Shown here piece by piece: positions 1 to 8,743 of a DNA stretch of 64,000 bases. A program made the position numbers and the translations under genes. The notes beneath the pieces are model-generated. The model was not told the origin of the DNA. It ran no database searches and saw only the letters and a program-made list of their open reading frames with translations. Numbering within the stretch: position 1 is the first letter of the stretch; every line of letters starts with the position of its first letter. Origin of the DNA: Shinella curvata (GTDB lineage Bacteria; Pseudomonadota; Alphaproteobacteria; Rhizobiales; Rhizobiaceae). The stretch spans positions 372,001 to 436,000 of the forward strand of contig NZ_JALJCJ010000005.1 in assembly GCF_022899935.1 (NCBI RefSeq), written 5' to 3'.

Positions 1-121
1 CGCCGCCGACGATGATCACGTCGTATTCCTTGCGCGGCTCGGGCGAGGTCCATTGTGCCTCCCATCCCTTGTGGCCACGCATCGCCTCTCGGGCCACGGC
101 GAAAACCGAATATTTGCGCAT
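1..121 (-). CDS. soxB: Sarcosine oxidase subunit beta, N-terminal 40 residues (truncated by window edge)
   Basis: The reverse strand reads from an ATG at 121 to the window edge as 40 residues. It begins MRKYSVFAVAREAMRG and ends in DVIIVGG, the start of an FAD-binding GxGxxG Rossmann motif. This N-terminus is typical of the beta subunit of heterotetrameric sarcosine oxidase, which demethylates sarcosine to glycine and passes the one-carbon unit to tetrahydrofolate. The catalytic part and the other sox subunits would lie to the left, outside the window. Family assignment rests on the recognised N-terminus only. Confidence 0.8.
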   Translation of the reverse strand, partial: MRKYSVFAVAREAMRGHKGWEAQWTSPEPRKEYDVIIVGG

Positions 122-489
122 CCCGTATCCTCAAACGCTCGCCGGCCGCAGCCGGCTGTTTCCTGCCCCGATAGAAAGCAAATCCTGACGTCTTTCGCCG
201 TATCCTTTGCGACGCATTCAGGCGCACCTTGTACCACATGCGACATGACCGGTGTCGCGTGTTTGATGTTTGCCTTCAAAGCACAGACAAGACAGATCAG
301 CACCCCTATGCACCCGGCCTGCGGGCCTTCAGCTCAAATATCCTTAACAGGCGGCGCTTCGGGCTGGACTTCCCTACCCGCATCTGATATCGGACGCCCC
401 AATTGCCAGCCTGCGGGCTGAGCGAACGCAATCTATTTGCCTGGCGACCTCTGCTCGCAGGCTTACAAAACCAAAGGAACGGGATTCTC
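122..489. other. Intergenic region between soxB and rpsU
   Basis: These 368 bases separate the divergent soxB and rpsU genes and should hold both promoters. One 10-bp hairpin or operator-like inverted repeat is listed separately. A small CAGCC/GGCTG hairpin sits near 408-421, about 70 bases before rpsU. An open frame crosses much of the region, but it has no ribosome-binding site or recognisable protein and I treat it as chance. No tRNA or other RNA gene is visible. Confidence 0.5.
236..262. promoter_or_regulatory. Inverted repeat upstream of soxB (operator or hairpin)
   Basis: ACATGCGACA and TGTCGCGTGT form a 10-bp inverted repeat (one G-T pair) around a 7-base spacer. It lies 115 bases upstream of the soxB start with no T-run on either side, so an operator is more likely than a terminator. 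The binding protein is unknown. Confidence 0.3.
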
Positions 490-717
490 GTGCAGGTACT
501 TGTCCGCGATAACAACGTTGATCAGGCTCTCCGCGCTCTCAAGAAGAAGATGCAGCGTGAAGGCATTTTCCGTGAAATGAAGATGCGCGACTATTTCGAA
601 AAGCCGTCTGAGAAGCGTGCACGTGAAAAGGCTGAAGCCGTTCGTCGCGTTCGCAAGCTGGCCCGCAAGCGCGCCCAGCGCGAAGGCCTCGTCAGCGGCC
701 GTCCGGGCGCCCGTTAA
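490..717 (+). CDS. rpsU: 30S ribosomal protein S21
   Basis: This 75-residue basic protein matches S21, a small-subunit protein involved in translation initiation. The body ([20 protein letters not shown] followed by a [18 protein letters not shown] segment) is the conserved S21 core, and the Arg/Lys-rich C-terminal tail is longer than in enterobacteria, as usual in alphaproteobacteria. The start is a GTG at 490, chosen because AAAGGAACG lies about 10 bases upstream and because homologues begin at this VQVLV sequence. The gene stands alone, not in an rpsU-dnaG-rpoD operon, and is followed by a strong terminator. Confidence 0.96.
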   Translation: MQVLVRDNNVDQALRALKKKMQREGIFREMKMRDYFEKPSEKRAREKAEAVRRVRKLARKRAQREGLVSGRPGAR

Positions 718-753
718 TCGGACGTCATTTCGACGCTTTCGGATGCAAGACCG

Positions 754-786
754 GGCGGGGGCGAACATTTCGCCGCCGCCTTTTTT
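754..786 (+). terminator. Rho-independent terminator after rpsU
   Basis: A 12-bp GC-rich stem (GGCGGGGGCGAA against TTCGCCGCCGCC, one mismatch) with a 3-base loop is followed by six T residues. Confidence 0.85.
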
Positions 787-933
787 CATGTGACCGGGAA
801 GCTTTCACCGAAGTGAAAGACTTCCCGTGCAATTCCGGGCAATGCCGCTACACTCTTGCCTGAGTTGCTTTCAAGGCTGTAGCGTATTCTTCACGCATGA
901 AGCGTGGAAGAAGCCCATTTTGAGGATTAGCAC

Positions 934-1824
934 TTGGACATGGCTGCATCGACCGGGTTCCCGACCAATCGTCTCCCCTCCGCGACCGCCCGTTTGCGCC
1001 GCCCCCTGATGGCCGCCGTCGCCGCCACATCGCTGGCACTTCTCCTGACAGGGTGCCAGTCGACCACTTCGACGGACGTCCTGAAGGTCGAGCGCGCCCA
1101 GGGTTCGCAGGAGAACATCTCCTCGCTCTCCGCCGTGATTTCCGCCAATCCGCAGGATCCGGAAGCCTACAACGTGCGCGGCTCGGCCTATGGCCGCGCC
1201 GGCGAGCATCGCCGGGCACTGGAAGACTTTAACCGCGCCATCGAACTCAAGCCGCGTTTCTACCAGGCTTATGCCAACCGCGCGCTCGTCGAGCGCAGCA
1301 TGGGCGACCAGGCGCAGGCAGCCGCTGACTACAACACGGCGCTGCAGATCAACCCGAGCTACGACGTCGCCTATATCGGCCGCGGCAATCTCTACCGTCA
1401 GGCCGGCCGTCTCGACGAAGCCTTCCGCGATTTCAACAAGGCGATCGAACTCGATACGACCGATCCGCGTGCCTATCACAATCGCGGCCTGATCTATCAG
1501 GCACGCCGCCAGCACGACAAGGCGATCGAGGACTTCTCGCGGGCGATCTCGCTCTCGCCGAACTCGGCCGAGCCCTATAACGGCCGCGGCATTTCCTATG
1601 CCGCGAAGGGCGACGACGACAACGCATTCCAGGATTTCAACACTGCCATCAATCTCGACGGCAAGCTTTCCGAATCCTGGGCGAACCAGGCGCTGATCTA
1701 TGAGCGCCGTGGCGAGATGAACAAGGCGTCGAAGTCCTATGCGCAGGCGCTCCGCCTCGACCCGAACTATGCCCCGGCCAAGGCCGGCCTCGCGCGCGCA
1801 AAGGGCGGCGCCCAGCCGAGCTGA
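934..1824 (+). CDS. Tetratricopeptide-repeat lipoprotein
   Basis: The product has 296 residues. A basic N-terminus and hydrophobic stretch end in a lipobox, LLLTGC, with the acceptor Cys at residue 41, so a periplasm-facing lipoprotein is predicted. From about residue 65 to 290 it consists of six consecutive TPR units with the usual alternation (ending in forms such as ALEDFNRAIELKP and AIEDFSRAISLSP), giving a superhelical protein-binding scaffold. The start is TTG at 934, with TGAGGA 7 bases upstream; an in-frame ATG at 940 is the alternative. Similar proteins are conserved in rhizobia, often described as NlpI-like, but the partner is unknown. A bidirectional terminator follows. Confidence 0.88.
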   Translation: MDMAASTGFPTNRLPSATARLRRPLMAAVAATSLALLLTGCQSTTSTDVLKVERAQGSQENISSLSAVISANPQDPEAYNVRGSAYGRAGEHRRALEDFNRAIELKPRFYQAYANRALVERSMGDQAQAAADYNTALQINPSYDVAYIGRGNLYRQAGRLDEAFRDFNKAIELDTTDPRAYHNRGLIYQARRQHDKAIEDFSRAISLSPNSAEPYNGRGISYAAKGDDDNAFQDFNTAINLDGKLSESWANQALIYERRGEMNKASKSYAQALRLDPNYAPAKAGLARAKGGAQPS

Positions 1825-1847
1825 TATCAGGCGCGATGAACGTACAT

Positions 1848-1881
1848 AAAAAAGCCCGCGATCGTCTCGCGGGCTTTTTTT
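1848..1881. terminator. Bidirectional terminator between the TPR gene and pntB
   Basis: An 11-bp stem, AAAGCCCGCGA with TCGCGGGCTTT, closes a 5-base loop and is flanked by A and T runs on both sides. It can serve the plus-strand TPR gene and the minus-strand pnt operon, which converge here. Confidence 0.9.
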
Positions 1882-1945
1882 CATTTCGGAGCATTCCGTT
1901 TTGCCTGACCCGACGCCGAAGCGATGCTGCGGCGTCGGTTATGCC

Positions 1946-3346
1946 TTAATGGTTCATGGCCTTGACGATATCGTCCGTCATCTTCTTTGCGTCTCCGAGC
2001 AGCATCATCGTGCCGTCCTTGTAGAACAGCGTGTTGTCGATGCCGGCATAGCCGGAGCCGAGCGAACGCTTGACGAAGAGGCAGGTCTTGGCCTTGTCGA
2101 CATCGAGAATCGGCATGCCGTAGATCGGCGAGGACTTGCCGTCGCGCGCCGCCGGGTTCGTCACGTCGTTGGCGCCAATAACATAGGCGACATCGGCCTG
2201 GGCGAATTCCGAGTTGATGTCCTCAAGCTCGAACACTTCGTCATAGGGCACGTTCGCCTCGGCGAGCAGCACGTTCATATGGCCGGGCATACGGCCGGCG
2301 ACCGGGTGGATCGCGTATTTCACCTCGACGCCGTTCTTCTTCAGCGCATCGGCCAATTCGCGAACCGCATGCTGCGCCTGCGCCACCGCCATGCCGTAGC
2401 CCGGCACGATGATGACCTTGGAGGCGTTCGCCATCAGGAAGGCAGCGTCATCGGCCGAACCCTGCTTGACCGTGCGCTGCACGCCATCGTCGCTCGCCGC
2501 GGCACCGCTATCGCCGCCGAAGCCGCCCAGGATGACCGAGATGAAGGAGCGGTTCATGCCCTTGCACATGATGTAGGACAGAATCGCACCCGAGGAACCG
2601 ACAAGTGCGCCGGTGATGATGAGCGCGAGGTTGCCGAGCGTGAAGCCGATGCCGGCCGCAGCCCAACCCGAATATGAATTGAGCATGGAGACGACGACGG
2701 GCATGTCGGCGCCACCGATCGGCACGATGAGCAGCACGCCGAGCGCCAGCGCCAGCACGACGATCAGCCAGAAGTCAAAATGGCTTTCCGACAGCGTCAG
2801 GCCGACGATGAAGAAGACGATCGCGGCAAGCAGCACGATGTTGATGACATGCCGGTAGGGCAGCATGATCGGCTTGCCGGACATGCGCCCGTCGAGCTTC
2901 AGGAATGCGATGATCGAGCCGGTGAAGGTGATCGCACCGATGGCGGCACCGAGCGCCATTTCGACGAGCGCCTGGCCGTGGATTTCGCCCACCTGGCCGA
3001 TGCCGAAGGACACAGGCGAGTAGAGCGCGGCAGCGGCGACCAGCACGGCGGCAAGGCCGACGAGCGAGTGGAAGCCAGCGACGAGCTGCGGCATCGAGGT
3101 CATCGGGATCGAACGGGCGATGTAGGCGCCGGCACCACCACCGATGGCAAGCCCGAGCACGATGAGCACGAGGCCGCCGAAGGACGGCGTTGCCAGAAGC
3201 AGCGTCGTGCCGATGGCGATGCCCATGCCGATCATGCCGAGCATGTTGCCGCGGCGGCTGGTCGTCGGATGCGACAGGCCGCGCAAGGCCATGATGAAGA
3301 GGACCCCGGAAACGAGGTAGAGGAAGGCTGCAAAGTTTGCGTTCAT
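1946..3346 (-). CDS. pntB: NAD(P) transhydrogenase subunit beta
   Basis: The 466-residue product is the beta subunit of the inner-membrane proton-translocating transhydrogenase, which uses the proton gradient to reduce NADP+ with NADH. The N-terminal half has about nine hydrophobic segments. The C-terminal NADP(H)-binding domain (dIII) shows the conserved VPGYGMAVAQAQHAV, HPVAGRMPGHMNVLL and VIGANDVTNPAA motifs. The start at 3346 (MNANFAAF) was chosen from homologues and lies just after the stop of pntAB. It is the last gene of the pntAA-pntAB-pntB operon. Confidence 0.96.
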   Translation of the reverse strand: MNANFAAFLYLVSGVLFIMALRGLSHPTTSRRGNMLGMIGMGIAIGTTLLLATPSFGGLVLIVLGLAIGGGAGAYIARSIPMTSMPQLVAGFHSLVGLAAVLVAAAALYSPVSFGIGQVGEIHGQALVEMALGAAIGAITFTGSIIAFLKLDGRMSGKPIMLPYRHVINIVLLAAIVFFIVGLTLSESHFDFWLIVVLALALGVLLIVPIGGADMPVVVSMLNSYSGWAAAGIGFTLGNLALIITGALVGSSGAILSYIMCKGMNRSFISVILGGFGGDSGAAASDDGVQRTVKQGSADDAAFLMANASKVIIVPGYGMAVAQAQHAVRELADALKKNGVEVKYAIHPVAGRMPGHMNVLLAEANVPYDEVFELEDINSEFAQADVAYVIGANDVTNPAARDGKSSPIYGMPILDVDKAKTCLFVKRSLGSGYAGIDNTLFYKDGTMMLLGDAKKMTDDIVKAMNH

Positions 3347-3356
3347 CGGGCCGCCC

Positions 3357-3767
3357 TCACTTCTCTTTTTTCTTGTACATCGCCAGCATGCGCTGGGTGA
3401 CGAGGAAGCCGCCAAAGATGTTGACGGAGGCGAGGATGAGCGCAACGAAGCCGAATCCGGTCGCCACACCCGAGAGCGAGATACCGACGGCGAGCAGCGC
3501 ACCGACCACGATAACGGAAGAAATCGCGTTGGTGACGGCCATCAGCGGCGTATGCAGCGCCGGCGTCACCGACCAGACGACGTAGTAGCCGACGAAGATC
3601 GACAGCACGAAGATCGCCAGACGGAAGACGAAGGGATCGATCGCACCGCCGGAAACGCCATGGGCTGCGGCTGCGGCCGCATCCGGCACATATTCGGACG
3701 CCGCGCGAACGGCTTCGACAGCACGTTCGAGATCGGTGATTGCCTTGTCGAGAAGTTCGTTCGCCAT
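3357..3767 (-). CDS. pntAB: NAD(P) transhydrogenase subunit alpha, membrane part (alpha-2)
   Basis: This 136-residue protein corresponds to the C-terminal membrane domain of E. coli PntA, which is a separate polypeptide here as in most alphaproteobacteria. Three hydrophobic helices follow a cytoplasmic N-terminus (segments around [28 protein letters not shown] and [16 protein letters not shown]). The ATG at 3767 overlaps the TGA of pntAA in a TGATG arrangement, which suggests translational coupling; a GTG one codon upstream is less likely. It forms part of the proton channel together with PntB. Confidence 0.94.
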   Translation of the reverse strand: MANELLDKAITDLERAVEAVRAASEYVPDAAAAAAHGVSGGAIDPFVFRLAIFVLSIFVGYYVVWSVTPALHTPLMAVTNAISSVIVVGALLAVGISLSGVATGFGFVALILASVNIFGGFLVTQRMLAMYKKKEK

Positions 3768-4921
3768 CACTTACCCTCCCCTTGCTGAACAGAGCCGCCG
3801 AAGTTCGGATGCACCACGGCGCCGCCGTTGGTCAGCATCGTCGCCTTGACGAGTTCATCCTCGACATTGACCGAAACCGATTTCGTTTCCTTGTCGACCA
3901 TGGTCTCGAGGAAGGTGATGAGGTTCTTGGCGTAGAGAGCAGATGCGGAAGCCGCGATGCGGCCCGCCACGTTAAGATAGCCGATGACCCTGACGCCTTC
4001 GACTTCGGCGACCTTGCCGGGTTCAGAGCCCTCGATATTGCCACCACGCTCGACCGCGAGGTCGACGACGACGGAGCCGGTGCGCATGGCCGACAGCATC
4101 TGACGCGTCACGAGACGCGGCGCCGGACGGCCGGGAATGAGCGCCGTCGTAATGACGATGTCCTGTTTGGCGATATGCTCGGCCACGAGGGCCGCCTGCT
4201 TCGCCTGATATTCTTTCGACATCTCTTTCGCATAGCCGCCGGCGGTTTCGGCGGCCTTGAACTCGTCGTCCTCGACGGCGATGAACTTCGCGCCAAGCGA
4301 GGCAACCTGCTCCTTGGCGGCCGGGCGCACGTCCGTTGCGGAGACGGCAGCACCAAGGCGACGGGCGGTGGCGATGGCCTGAAGACCGGCAACGCCCGCC
4401 CCCATGACGAAGACCTTGGCAGCCGGAACGGTGCCGGCTGCGGTCATCATCATCGGCATGGCGCGGTCGAATTCATGGGCCGCGTCGATGACGGCCTGAT
4501 AGCCGGCAAGGTTGGCCTGCGAGGACAGGATGTCCATCGACTGGGCTCGCGTGATGCGCGGCATCAACTCCATGGCGAAGGTGGTGAGACCGGCATTGGC
4601 CATCTCGGCGATGGCGGCCTCATTGCCGTAGGGATCCATCGTGGCGATGACGATGGCGCCGGATTTGTAGGTGGCGATCTCAGCCGATGTCGGCCTTCGC
4701 ACCTTCAGGACGACGTCGGCGGCATTCGCCTCGCCCGCCCCCACGATACGCGCCCCGGCGGCCTCATAATCGGCATCCAGGATCCGGGACCGGAGGCCCG
4801 CGCCGGTCTCGACGAGCACGTCGAGCCCCAGGCTCTTCATTTTCTTGACTGTTTCAACGGAACCCGCGACGCGGCCCTCCGCTGCATCACTTTCCCGTGC
4901 TATAAAAACACACTGACTCAA
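3767..4921 (-). CDS. pntAA: NAD(P) transhydrogenase subunit alpha, NAD-binding part (alpha-1)
   Basis: The 384-residue soluble subunit carries the NAD(H)-binding dI domain, seen in the [21 protein letters not shown] Rossmann segment and the RQDQ-loop region between the two alanine-dehydrogenase-like lobes. Homologues begin with xxxVFIAKESDP. The matching residues here ([17 protein letters not shown]) follow a TTG codon at 4921 preceded by the strong GGGGGGAGGA about 6 bases upstream, so TTG is called as the start. A longer reading from 4996 would add 25 non-conserved residues. It is first of the three pnt genes and shares their promoter with, or lies downstream of, the small oxidase gene at 5012. 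Confidence 0.94.
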   Translation of the reverse strand: MSQCVFIARESDAAEGRVAGSVETVKKMKSLGLDVLVETGAGLRSRILDADYEAAGARIVGAGEANAADVVLKVRRPTSAEIATYKSGAIVIATMDPYGNEAAIAEMANAGLTTFAMELMPRITRAQSMDILSSQANLAGYQAVIDAAHEFDRAMPMMMTAAGTVPAAKVFVMGAGVAGLQAIATARRLGAAVSATDVRPAAKEQVASLGAKFIAVEDDEFKAAETAGGYAKEMSKEYQAKQAALVAEHIAKQDIVITTALIPGRPAPRLVTRQMLSAMRTGSVVVDLAVERGGNIEGSEPGKVAEVEGVRVIGYLNVAGRIAASASALYAKNLITFLETMVDKETKSVSVNVEDELVKATMLTNGGAVVHPNFGGSVQQGEGK

Positions 4922-5011
4922 ACCGTGGTCCTCCCCCCGAGACTGGCCGTGTAGGATCACGGCGCCGGATGGCGCCGCGACAAACTGCAAAATCAAATGC
5001 AGATGTTCAGA

Positions 5012-5236
5012 TCAACGAAGGACGATGAAGCCCAGAACGTTGAGAATGATGAGCAGCAGAAGCGCGCTGAAGAAGCCGGCGCCGGTGAAGAAACCGGCGG
5101 CCATGGCGACCAACAGGGCGACGCAGAACAGCGTGCCGTACTTGGCGCCGTTGACGAACAGATTGTAGGTCTTCTCGTGCTCGGGATAATCCATCGGAGC
5201 GCCCATTTCGACCGGTCCGGAATGATGTTCAGCCAT
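5012..5236 (-). CDS. aa3-type cytochrome c oxidase subunit IV
   Basis: This 74-residue protein has a hydrophilic N-terminus (MAEHHSGPVEMGAPMDYPEH), the family motif HEKTYNLFVNGAKYG, then two closely spaced hydrophobic helices. That is the layout of the small bacterial aa3 oxidase subunit IV (Paracoccus CtaH type). The ATG at 5236 has AGGAGAGG 4-5 bases upstream. The gene lies upstream of pntAA in the same direction with a gap of about 90 bases, an arrangement common in rhizobia, so co-transcription with pnt is likely. The main cox genes are not in the window. Confidence 0.85.
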   Translation of the reverse strand: MAEHHSGPVEMGAPMDYPEHEKTYNLFVNGAKYGTLFCVALLVAMAAGFFTGAGFFSALLLLIILNVLGFIVLR

Positions 5237-5433
5237 AGTACCTCTCCTAAGCACCTGCACCCGCCAGCCGGAACTCTCCATCCGATGAGCGCTTAAACTT
5301 TCCCGGCGCCATAACGGCCCGGCTTTCCCTCAAGCGCGTAAGCGCTGCGTCTTTCAGGCCATACACAATGGACGGGCAAAGCGCAACGGCAAGGGCGGAG
5401 GTCGTTTTACACCTGTATCGTTTCCGAAACAGA

Positions 5434-5463
5434 ACAGGCCGGTTTCTTGAGAAACCGGCCTGT
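5434..5463 (-). terminator. Strong hairpin downstream of the gene ending at 5486
   Basis: A perfect 13-bp stem (ACAGGCCGGTTTC with GAAACCGGCCTGT) closes a 4-base loop. On the minus strand it is followed by TTCTGTTT, a weak U-tract. It probably ends the transcript of the minus-strand gene that stops at 5486. Confidence 0.7.
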
Positions 5464-5485
5464 CAGCGACATCATTGCACAAGCA

Positions 5486-6256
5486 TCAACCGGCGTAGGC
5501 GTTGCCCGAAATCTCGATTTGGCCATGGCCAAAATGGGCGCGCCGCGCAGTCGGTCGCACGGTCAACGGGCTGAACGGCATGTCGCCGCCACGCGCAAAC
5601 ATCATGCGGCGTTCATAGGCTTCTGACTTGAAGAAGGGGAAGCGCTTGTAAAGCGGCGGCAGCGTTTCCTTGGTGCGGGTCGCCATCAGCGTGAGATCGA
5701 TGTTGTAATCACCGCAATCCTTCTGCGGCTCGACGATCGTGTCGGCATCGAAGACGCGCTTGTAGAAGGCAGCATGCTGCGGCTTGACGAGCTGCAGGCA
5801 GCGGTCGACGGCGAAATAATCCGTCGCCATGGTGGCGATGCGCAGCGTCAGATACGGGATCGCCGGCATCTCGCGCAGAACCAGCGGATCGGCGGCAAGG
5901 CGCACCGGATCGATCAGCGACATGCCGGCATCCAGGAATGCATTGATCTCCTTCGGGAAGATCGAGCCCGATGAGCTGACGCGGTGCTCCGGCGTCACAT
6001 GGTGCAGACGCACCGTCGAGATCAGGCGCTCTTCATAATAGATGCCGAAGACATAGGCGTGGCTGTCGAAGTCGATGTCATCGATCAGCGTGTTGCCCTT
6101 GAGCGGCAGGATGTCGGCCATCTTGTAGGCCTTGAAGCGGATGCGCGCGACCTCTTCCATGTCCTCGCCCGTTTCCACCCGGCGGTATTCCACCCGGTCG
6201 AGCAGTTCCAGAAGCTTGTCCGAAAAACGATTGGTCGCCGTATCCACGCTCGCCAT
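5486..6256 (-). CDS. GNAT-fold protein resembling N-acyl amino acid synthase FeeM/LuxI
   Basis: The 256-residue product looks like the FeeM-type acyltransferase family, relatives of LuxI autoinducer synthases that join acyl-ACP to an amino acid. Matching features are an early RIRFKAYKMADIL segment, an acidic DDIDFDSHAYVFGIY segment, a YYEERLISTVRLH strand, and a late H-AAFYKRVF segment (residues about 165-175). No membrane segment or signal peptide is seen. The ATG at 6256 was chosen because GGGGA lies 10 bases upstream; a GTG at 6265 is too close to that site. The gene is monocistronic with its own terminator. The substrate is unknown and family membership is from memory of the fold pattern, so the call is tentative. 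Confidence 0.55.
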   Translation of the reverse strand: MASVDTATNRFSDKLLELLDRVEYRRVETGEDMEEVARIRFKAYKMADILPLKGNTLIDDIDFDSHAYVFGIYYEERLISTVRLHHVTPEHRVSSSGSIFPKEINAFLDAGMSLIDPVRLAADPLVLREMPAIPYLTLRIATMATDYFAVDRCLQLVKPQHAAFYKRVFDADTIVEPQKDCGDYNIDLTLMATRTKETLPPLYKRFPFFKSEAYERRMMFARGGDMPFSPLTVRPTARRAHFGHGQIEISGNAYAG

Positions 6257-6433
6257 TGCGCGCACATCCCCGATTGAAATCAGGCAGCCACCGCGCTGCC
6301 ATCATCACAATCGTCGATATACGACAATTTGTGTAAAATACCATTCATTAACCTTAATAGATGGTTAACGCTAATTTTGAAGATGATGATATAAAGTATC
6401 GATTGCGTTCATTGTTGGAAAAATCGAGGAAAA

Positions 6434-8743
6434 TCAGGCGACGCGGCGACCGCGGCGGCGAGAATCGCCCGGCGTGCCGCCGAGGCTTTCGTAGAGATCA
6501 CGCAACGCCCCAAGCGACATGGGCGCCGCGAAGACGTAACCCTGCACGAGATCGGCACACTCATACTTGTTGATGAGCGCCAGTTGCTCCTGTGTCTCGA
6601 CACCTTCGATGACGATGCGAAGGCCAAGCTCCCGCGACAGGTTAACCGTGCCGCGCAGCAGTTTGAAGCGCCGCGCATCCTCGCCGATATTGCGCACGAA
6701 GGACCGGTCGATCTTGATGAGATCCAGCGGCAGCTGGTCGAGATAGCTGAGGCTCGAATACCCCGTGCCGAAATCGTCGATGGCAATGGTGATGCCACGG
6801 GCGCGCAGTTCCTGCAGGATCGCCTGCACCTTGACGGGCTCTTCCATCAGGCAGCTTTCGGTGACCTCAAGATGCAGCCGGTGCGGCTCGAGACCGGAGG
6901 CCTCCAGCGCCTCGGCGACGAGATCGATGATGCCGGTTCCGCGCAGGTCCTGGACCGAAAGATTGACCGAAACGCTCATATGCGCCGGCCAGGTCGCGCA
7001 GTCGGCACAGGCCCGCATGATCATGAAGCGGGTGATGTCGGAGACAATGCCGATTTCCTCGGCGATCTGGATGAAGACGTTCGGCGCAACGGGGCCGCGT
7101 TCCGGATGCGTCCAGCGCGACAGGGCCTCGCAGCATTCGATGCGCGAGCCGTCGGGCACGAACATCGGCTGATAGGCGACCGACAGCGCGTTTTCGGTGA
7201 GTGCCTTGCGCAGGTCGTCCTTCAGCTTCTGCCGGTCGACATAACGTGCGTCCATCTCCTGTTCGAACAGGGTGAAGCCGCCCTTGGCACGCGACTTGGT
7301 CTCGAACAACGCCAGGTCGGCGCGGATCTGCATTTCCTCCAACCGGAAATCCGCACTCGGCACGGTAACGCCACCGGCGGAGAACGAAACCTGGAGCGTC
7401 ATGCCATCGACGGCATAGGCCCCACGCAGCTGTTCGTGGACACGACGCATGCGCGTTTCGAGGTCACGGCGATTGTTCTCGTTGGGGAAGAACAGAATGA
7501 ATTCGTCGCCCATCAGATGGGCGGCCAGCACCTTTTCGCCGGCAAGGCGGCGCACGCGCTCGGCGATGGCGCAGAGCAACCGGTCGCCGGTGACGTGCCC
7601 CTTCATGTCGTTGACATGCTTGAAGTCGTCGACATCGAGCACCATGAAGCCGACCGTGCCGGGCTTCTTGCGCTCGGCAAGCGAATCCTGCACGAGATCG
7701 GCGAAATAGGTGCGGTTCGGCAGGCCGGTGAGGCTGTCGTAGCGCACCATGTGCAGGATCTTGTTTTCTGCCCGAACCCGCGCCGTGACGTCTTCGAAGA
7801 TCAGCACAGCGCCGCCGTTCTCCCGCGTGGAGGCCGTGAACTCCAGATAGAGCCCATCCGTCACCTGCACGAGTGCCCGCGAACGCTCCCCTTTCAGGAG
7901 CTCGTCGAGCTGGCGCAGGATCGCCTTGCTCTGATCGGCATTGAAGAACGTGTTGCGCACGCCAAACCGCAGGACGACGTCGAGATGACAATCCTTCAGC
8001 CGTTCCTGGCTGCCGAGATGCAGGAGCTCGCAGGCGCGGCGGTTCGCGACCAGGATGCGATGATCGGCATCCAGCATGAACAGGCCATGCGGCATGTTGT
8101 TCAGCGCCGTGTCGAAGCGATCGGCGATCGTCGCGATCTTGCGGGCGGCAAGCACGTTCTCGTAGAGGAACGCACGCACGCCGTTCGCCATCATGCGCGT
8201 CGTCAGGATGAAGGGCAGAATAAGGACGGCCAGCACCGCATGGTAGAAATCTCCCAGACCGAGGAAGCCGAGCACCATCGGAATACAGGCCGACAGCGTG
8301 ATGTAGTCCACCGCTCGCCGTGAACCGTAATTGCGTCCGACGACGGAGACCATGGTGGCGAGCGTCACCGAGATGGAGGCGAGTTCGGCAAAGCTGTCGC
8401 GACTGAAGAGCAGGCTGTAGCCGCAGGCGGAACCGAGCACGAGCGTCGTGCCGACGGCGCCGGCATTGTACCAGTTCTCCCAGTAACGAATGCCATCCAT
8501 GTCGAGAGACGCGGTATCCACGCGGTCGAAGCGGCGCATGCCCATCGCACGCAGCGACCAGACGAGCACGACGAGCGCGCTGCAGGCGAGGAAGAAAGGA
8601 TCGGCGGTCTTGGCGTAAACGAAGGAGAACGTGATGACATGCGAAATCATGCCCACGAAAAGGGTCTGGCGGTTCCCGTACAACGAGCTGACGAACGAAA
8701 GATACACATCAGCTGGCAGTGTGTTTTGACCCTTATCCTTCAT
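6434..8743 (-). CDS. Membrane PAS-GGDEF-EAL protein with degenerate GGDEF site
   Basis: This 769-residue c-di-GMP enzyme begins with a membrane region of about six helices (residues 28-185). A PAS-like domain (215-325), a GGDEF domain (330-495) and an EAL domain (505-745) follow. The GGDEF signature is MGDEF at 411-415, so the first Gly is lost and cyclase activity is doubtful. The EAL signature (CCEALSRW, 539-541) and the DDFGTGYSSL loop (656-665) are intact, as is KIDRSFV. Phosphodiesterase activity, perhaps activated by GTP binding to the GGDEF domain, is the likely output. The signal sensed by the membrane and PAS parts is unknown. Confidence 0.9.
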   Translation of the reverse strand: MKDKGQNTLPADVYLSFVSSLYGNRQTLFVGMISHVITFSFVYAKTADPFFLACSALVVLVWSLRAMGMRRFDRVDTASLDMDGIRYWENWYNAGAVGTTLVLGSACGYSLLFSRDSFAELASISVTLATMVSVVGRNYGSRRAVDYITLSACIPMVLGFLGLGDFYHAVLAVLILPFILTTRMMANGVRAFLYENVLAARKIATIADRFDTALNNMPHGLFMLDADHRILVANRRACELLHLGSQERLKDCHLDVVLRFGVRNTFFNADQSKAILRQLDELLKGERSRALVQVTDGLYLEFTASTRENGGAVLIFEDVTARVRAENKILHMVRYDSLTGLPNRTYFADLVQDSLAERKKPGTVGFMVLDVDDFKHVNDMKGHVTGDRLLCAIAERVRRLAGEKVLAAHLMGDEFILFFPNENNRRDLETRMRRVHEQLRGAYAVDGMTLQVSFSAGGVTVPSADFRLEEMQIRADLALFETKSRAKGGFTLFEQEMDARYVDRQKLKDDLRKALTENALSVAYQPMFVPDGSRIECCEALSRWTHPERGPVAPNVFIQIAEEIGIVSDITRFMIMRACADCATWPAHMSVSVNLSVQDLRGTGIIDLVAEALEASGLEPHRLHLEVTESCLMEEPVKVQAILQELRARGITIAIDDFGTGYSSLSYLDQLPLDLIKIDRSFVRNIGEDARRFKLLRGTVNLSRELGLRIVIEGVETQEQLALINKYECADLVQGYVFAAPMSLGALRDLYESLGGTPGDSRRRGRRVA

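Noticed and set aside
53-421. 122-residue frame over the soxB start and the soxB-rpsU gap
   Set aside because: It overlaps the soxB start on the other strand and has no family features.
6584-8323. A 579-residue plus-strand frame opposite the GGDEF-EAL gene
   Set aside because: It mirrors the codon bias of the real gene and has no recognisable domain.
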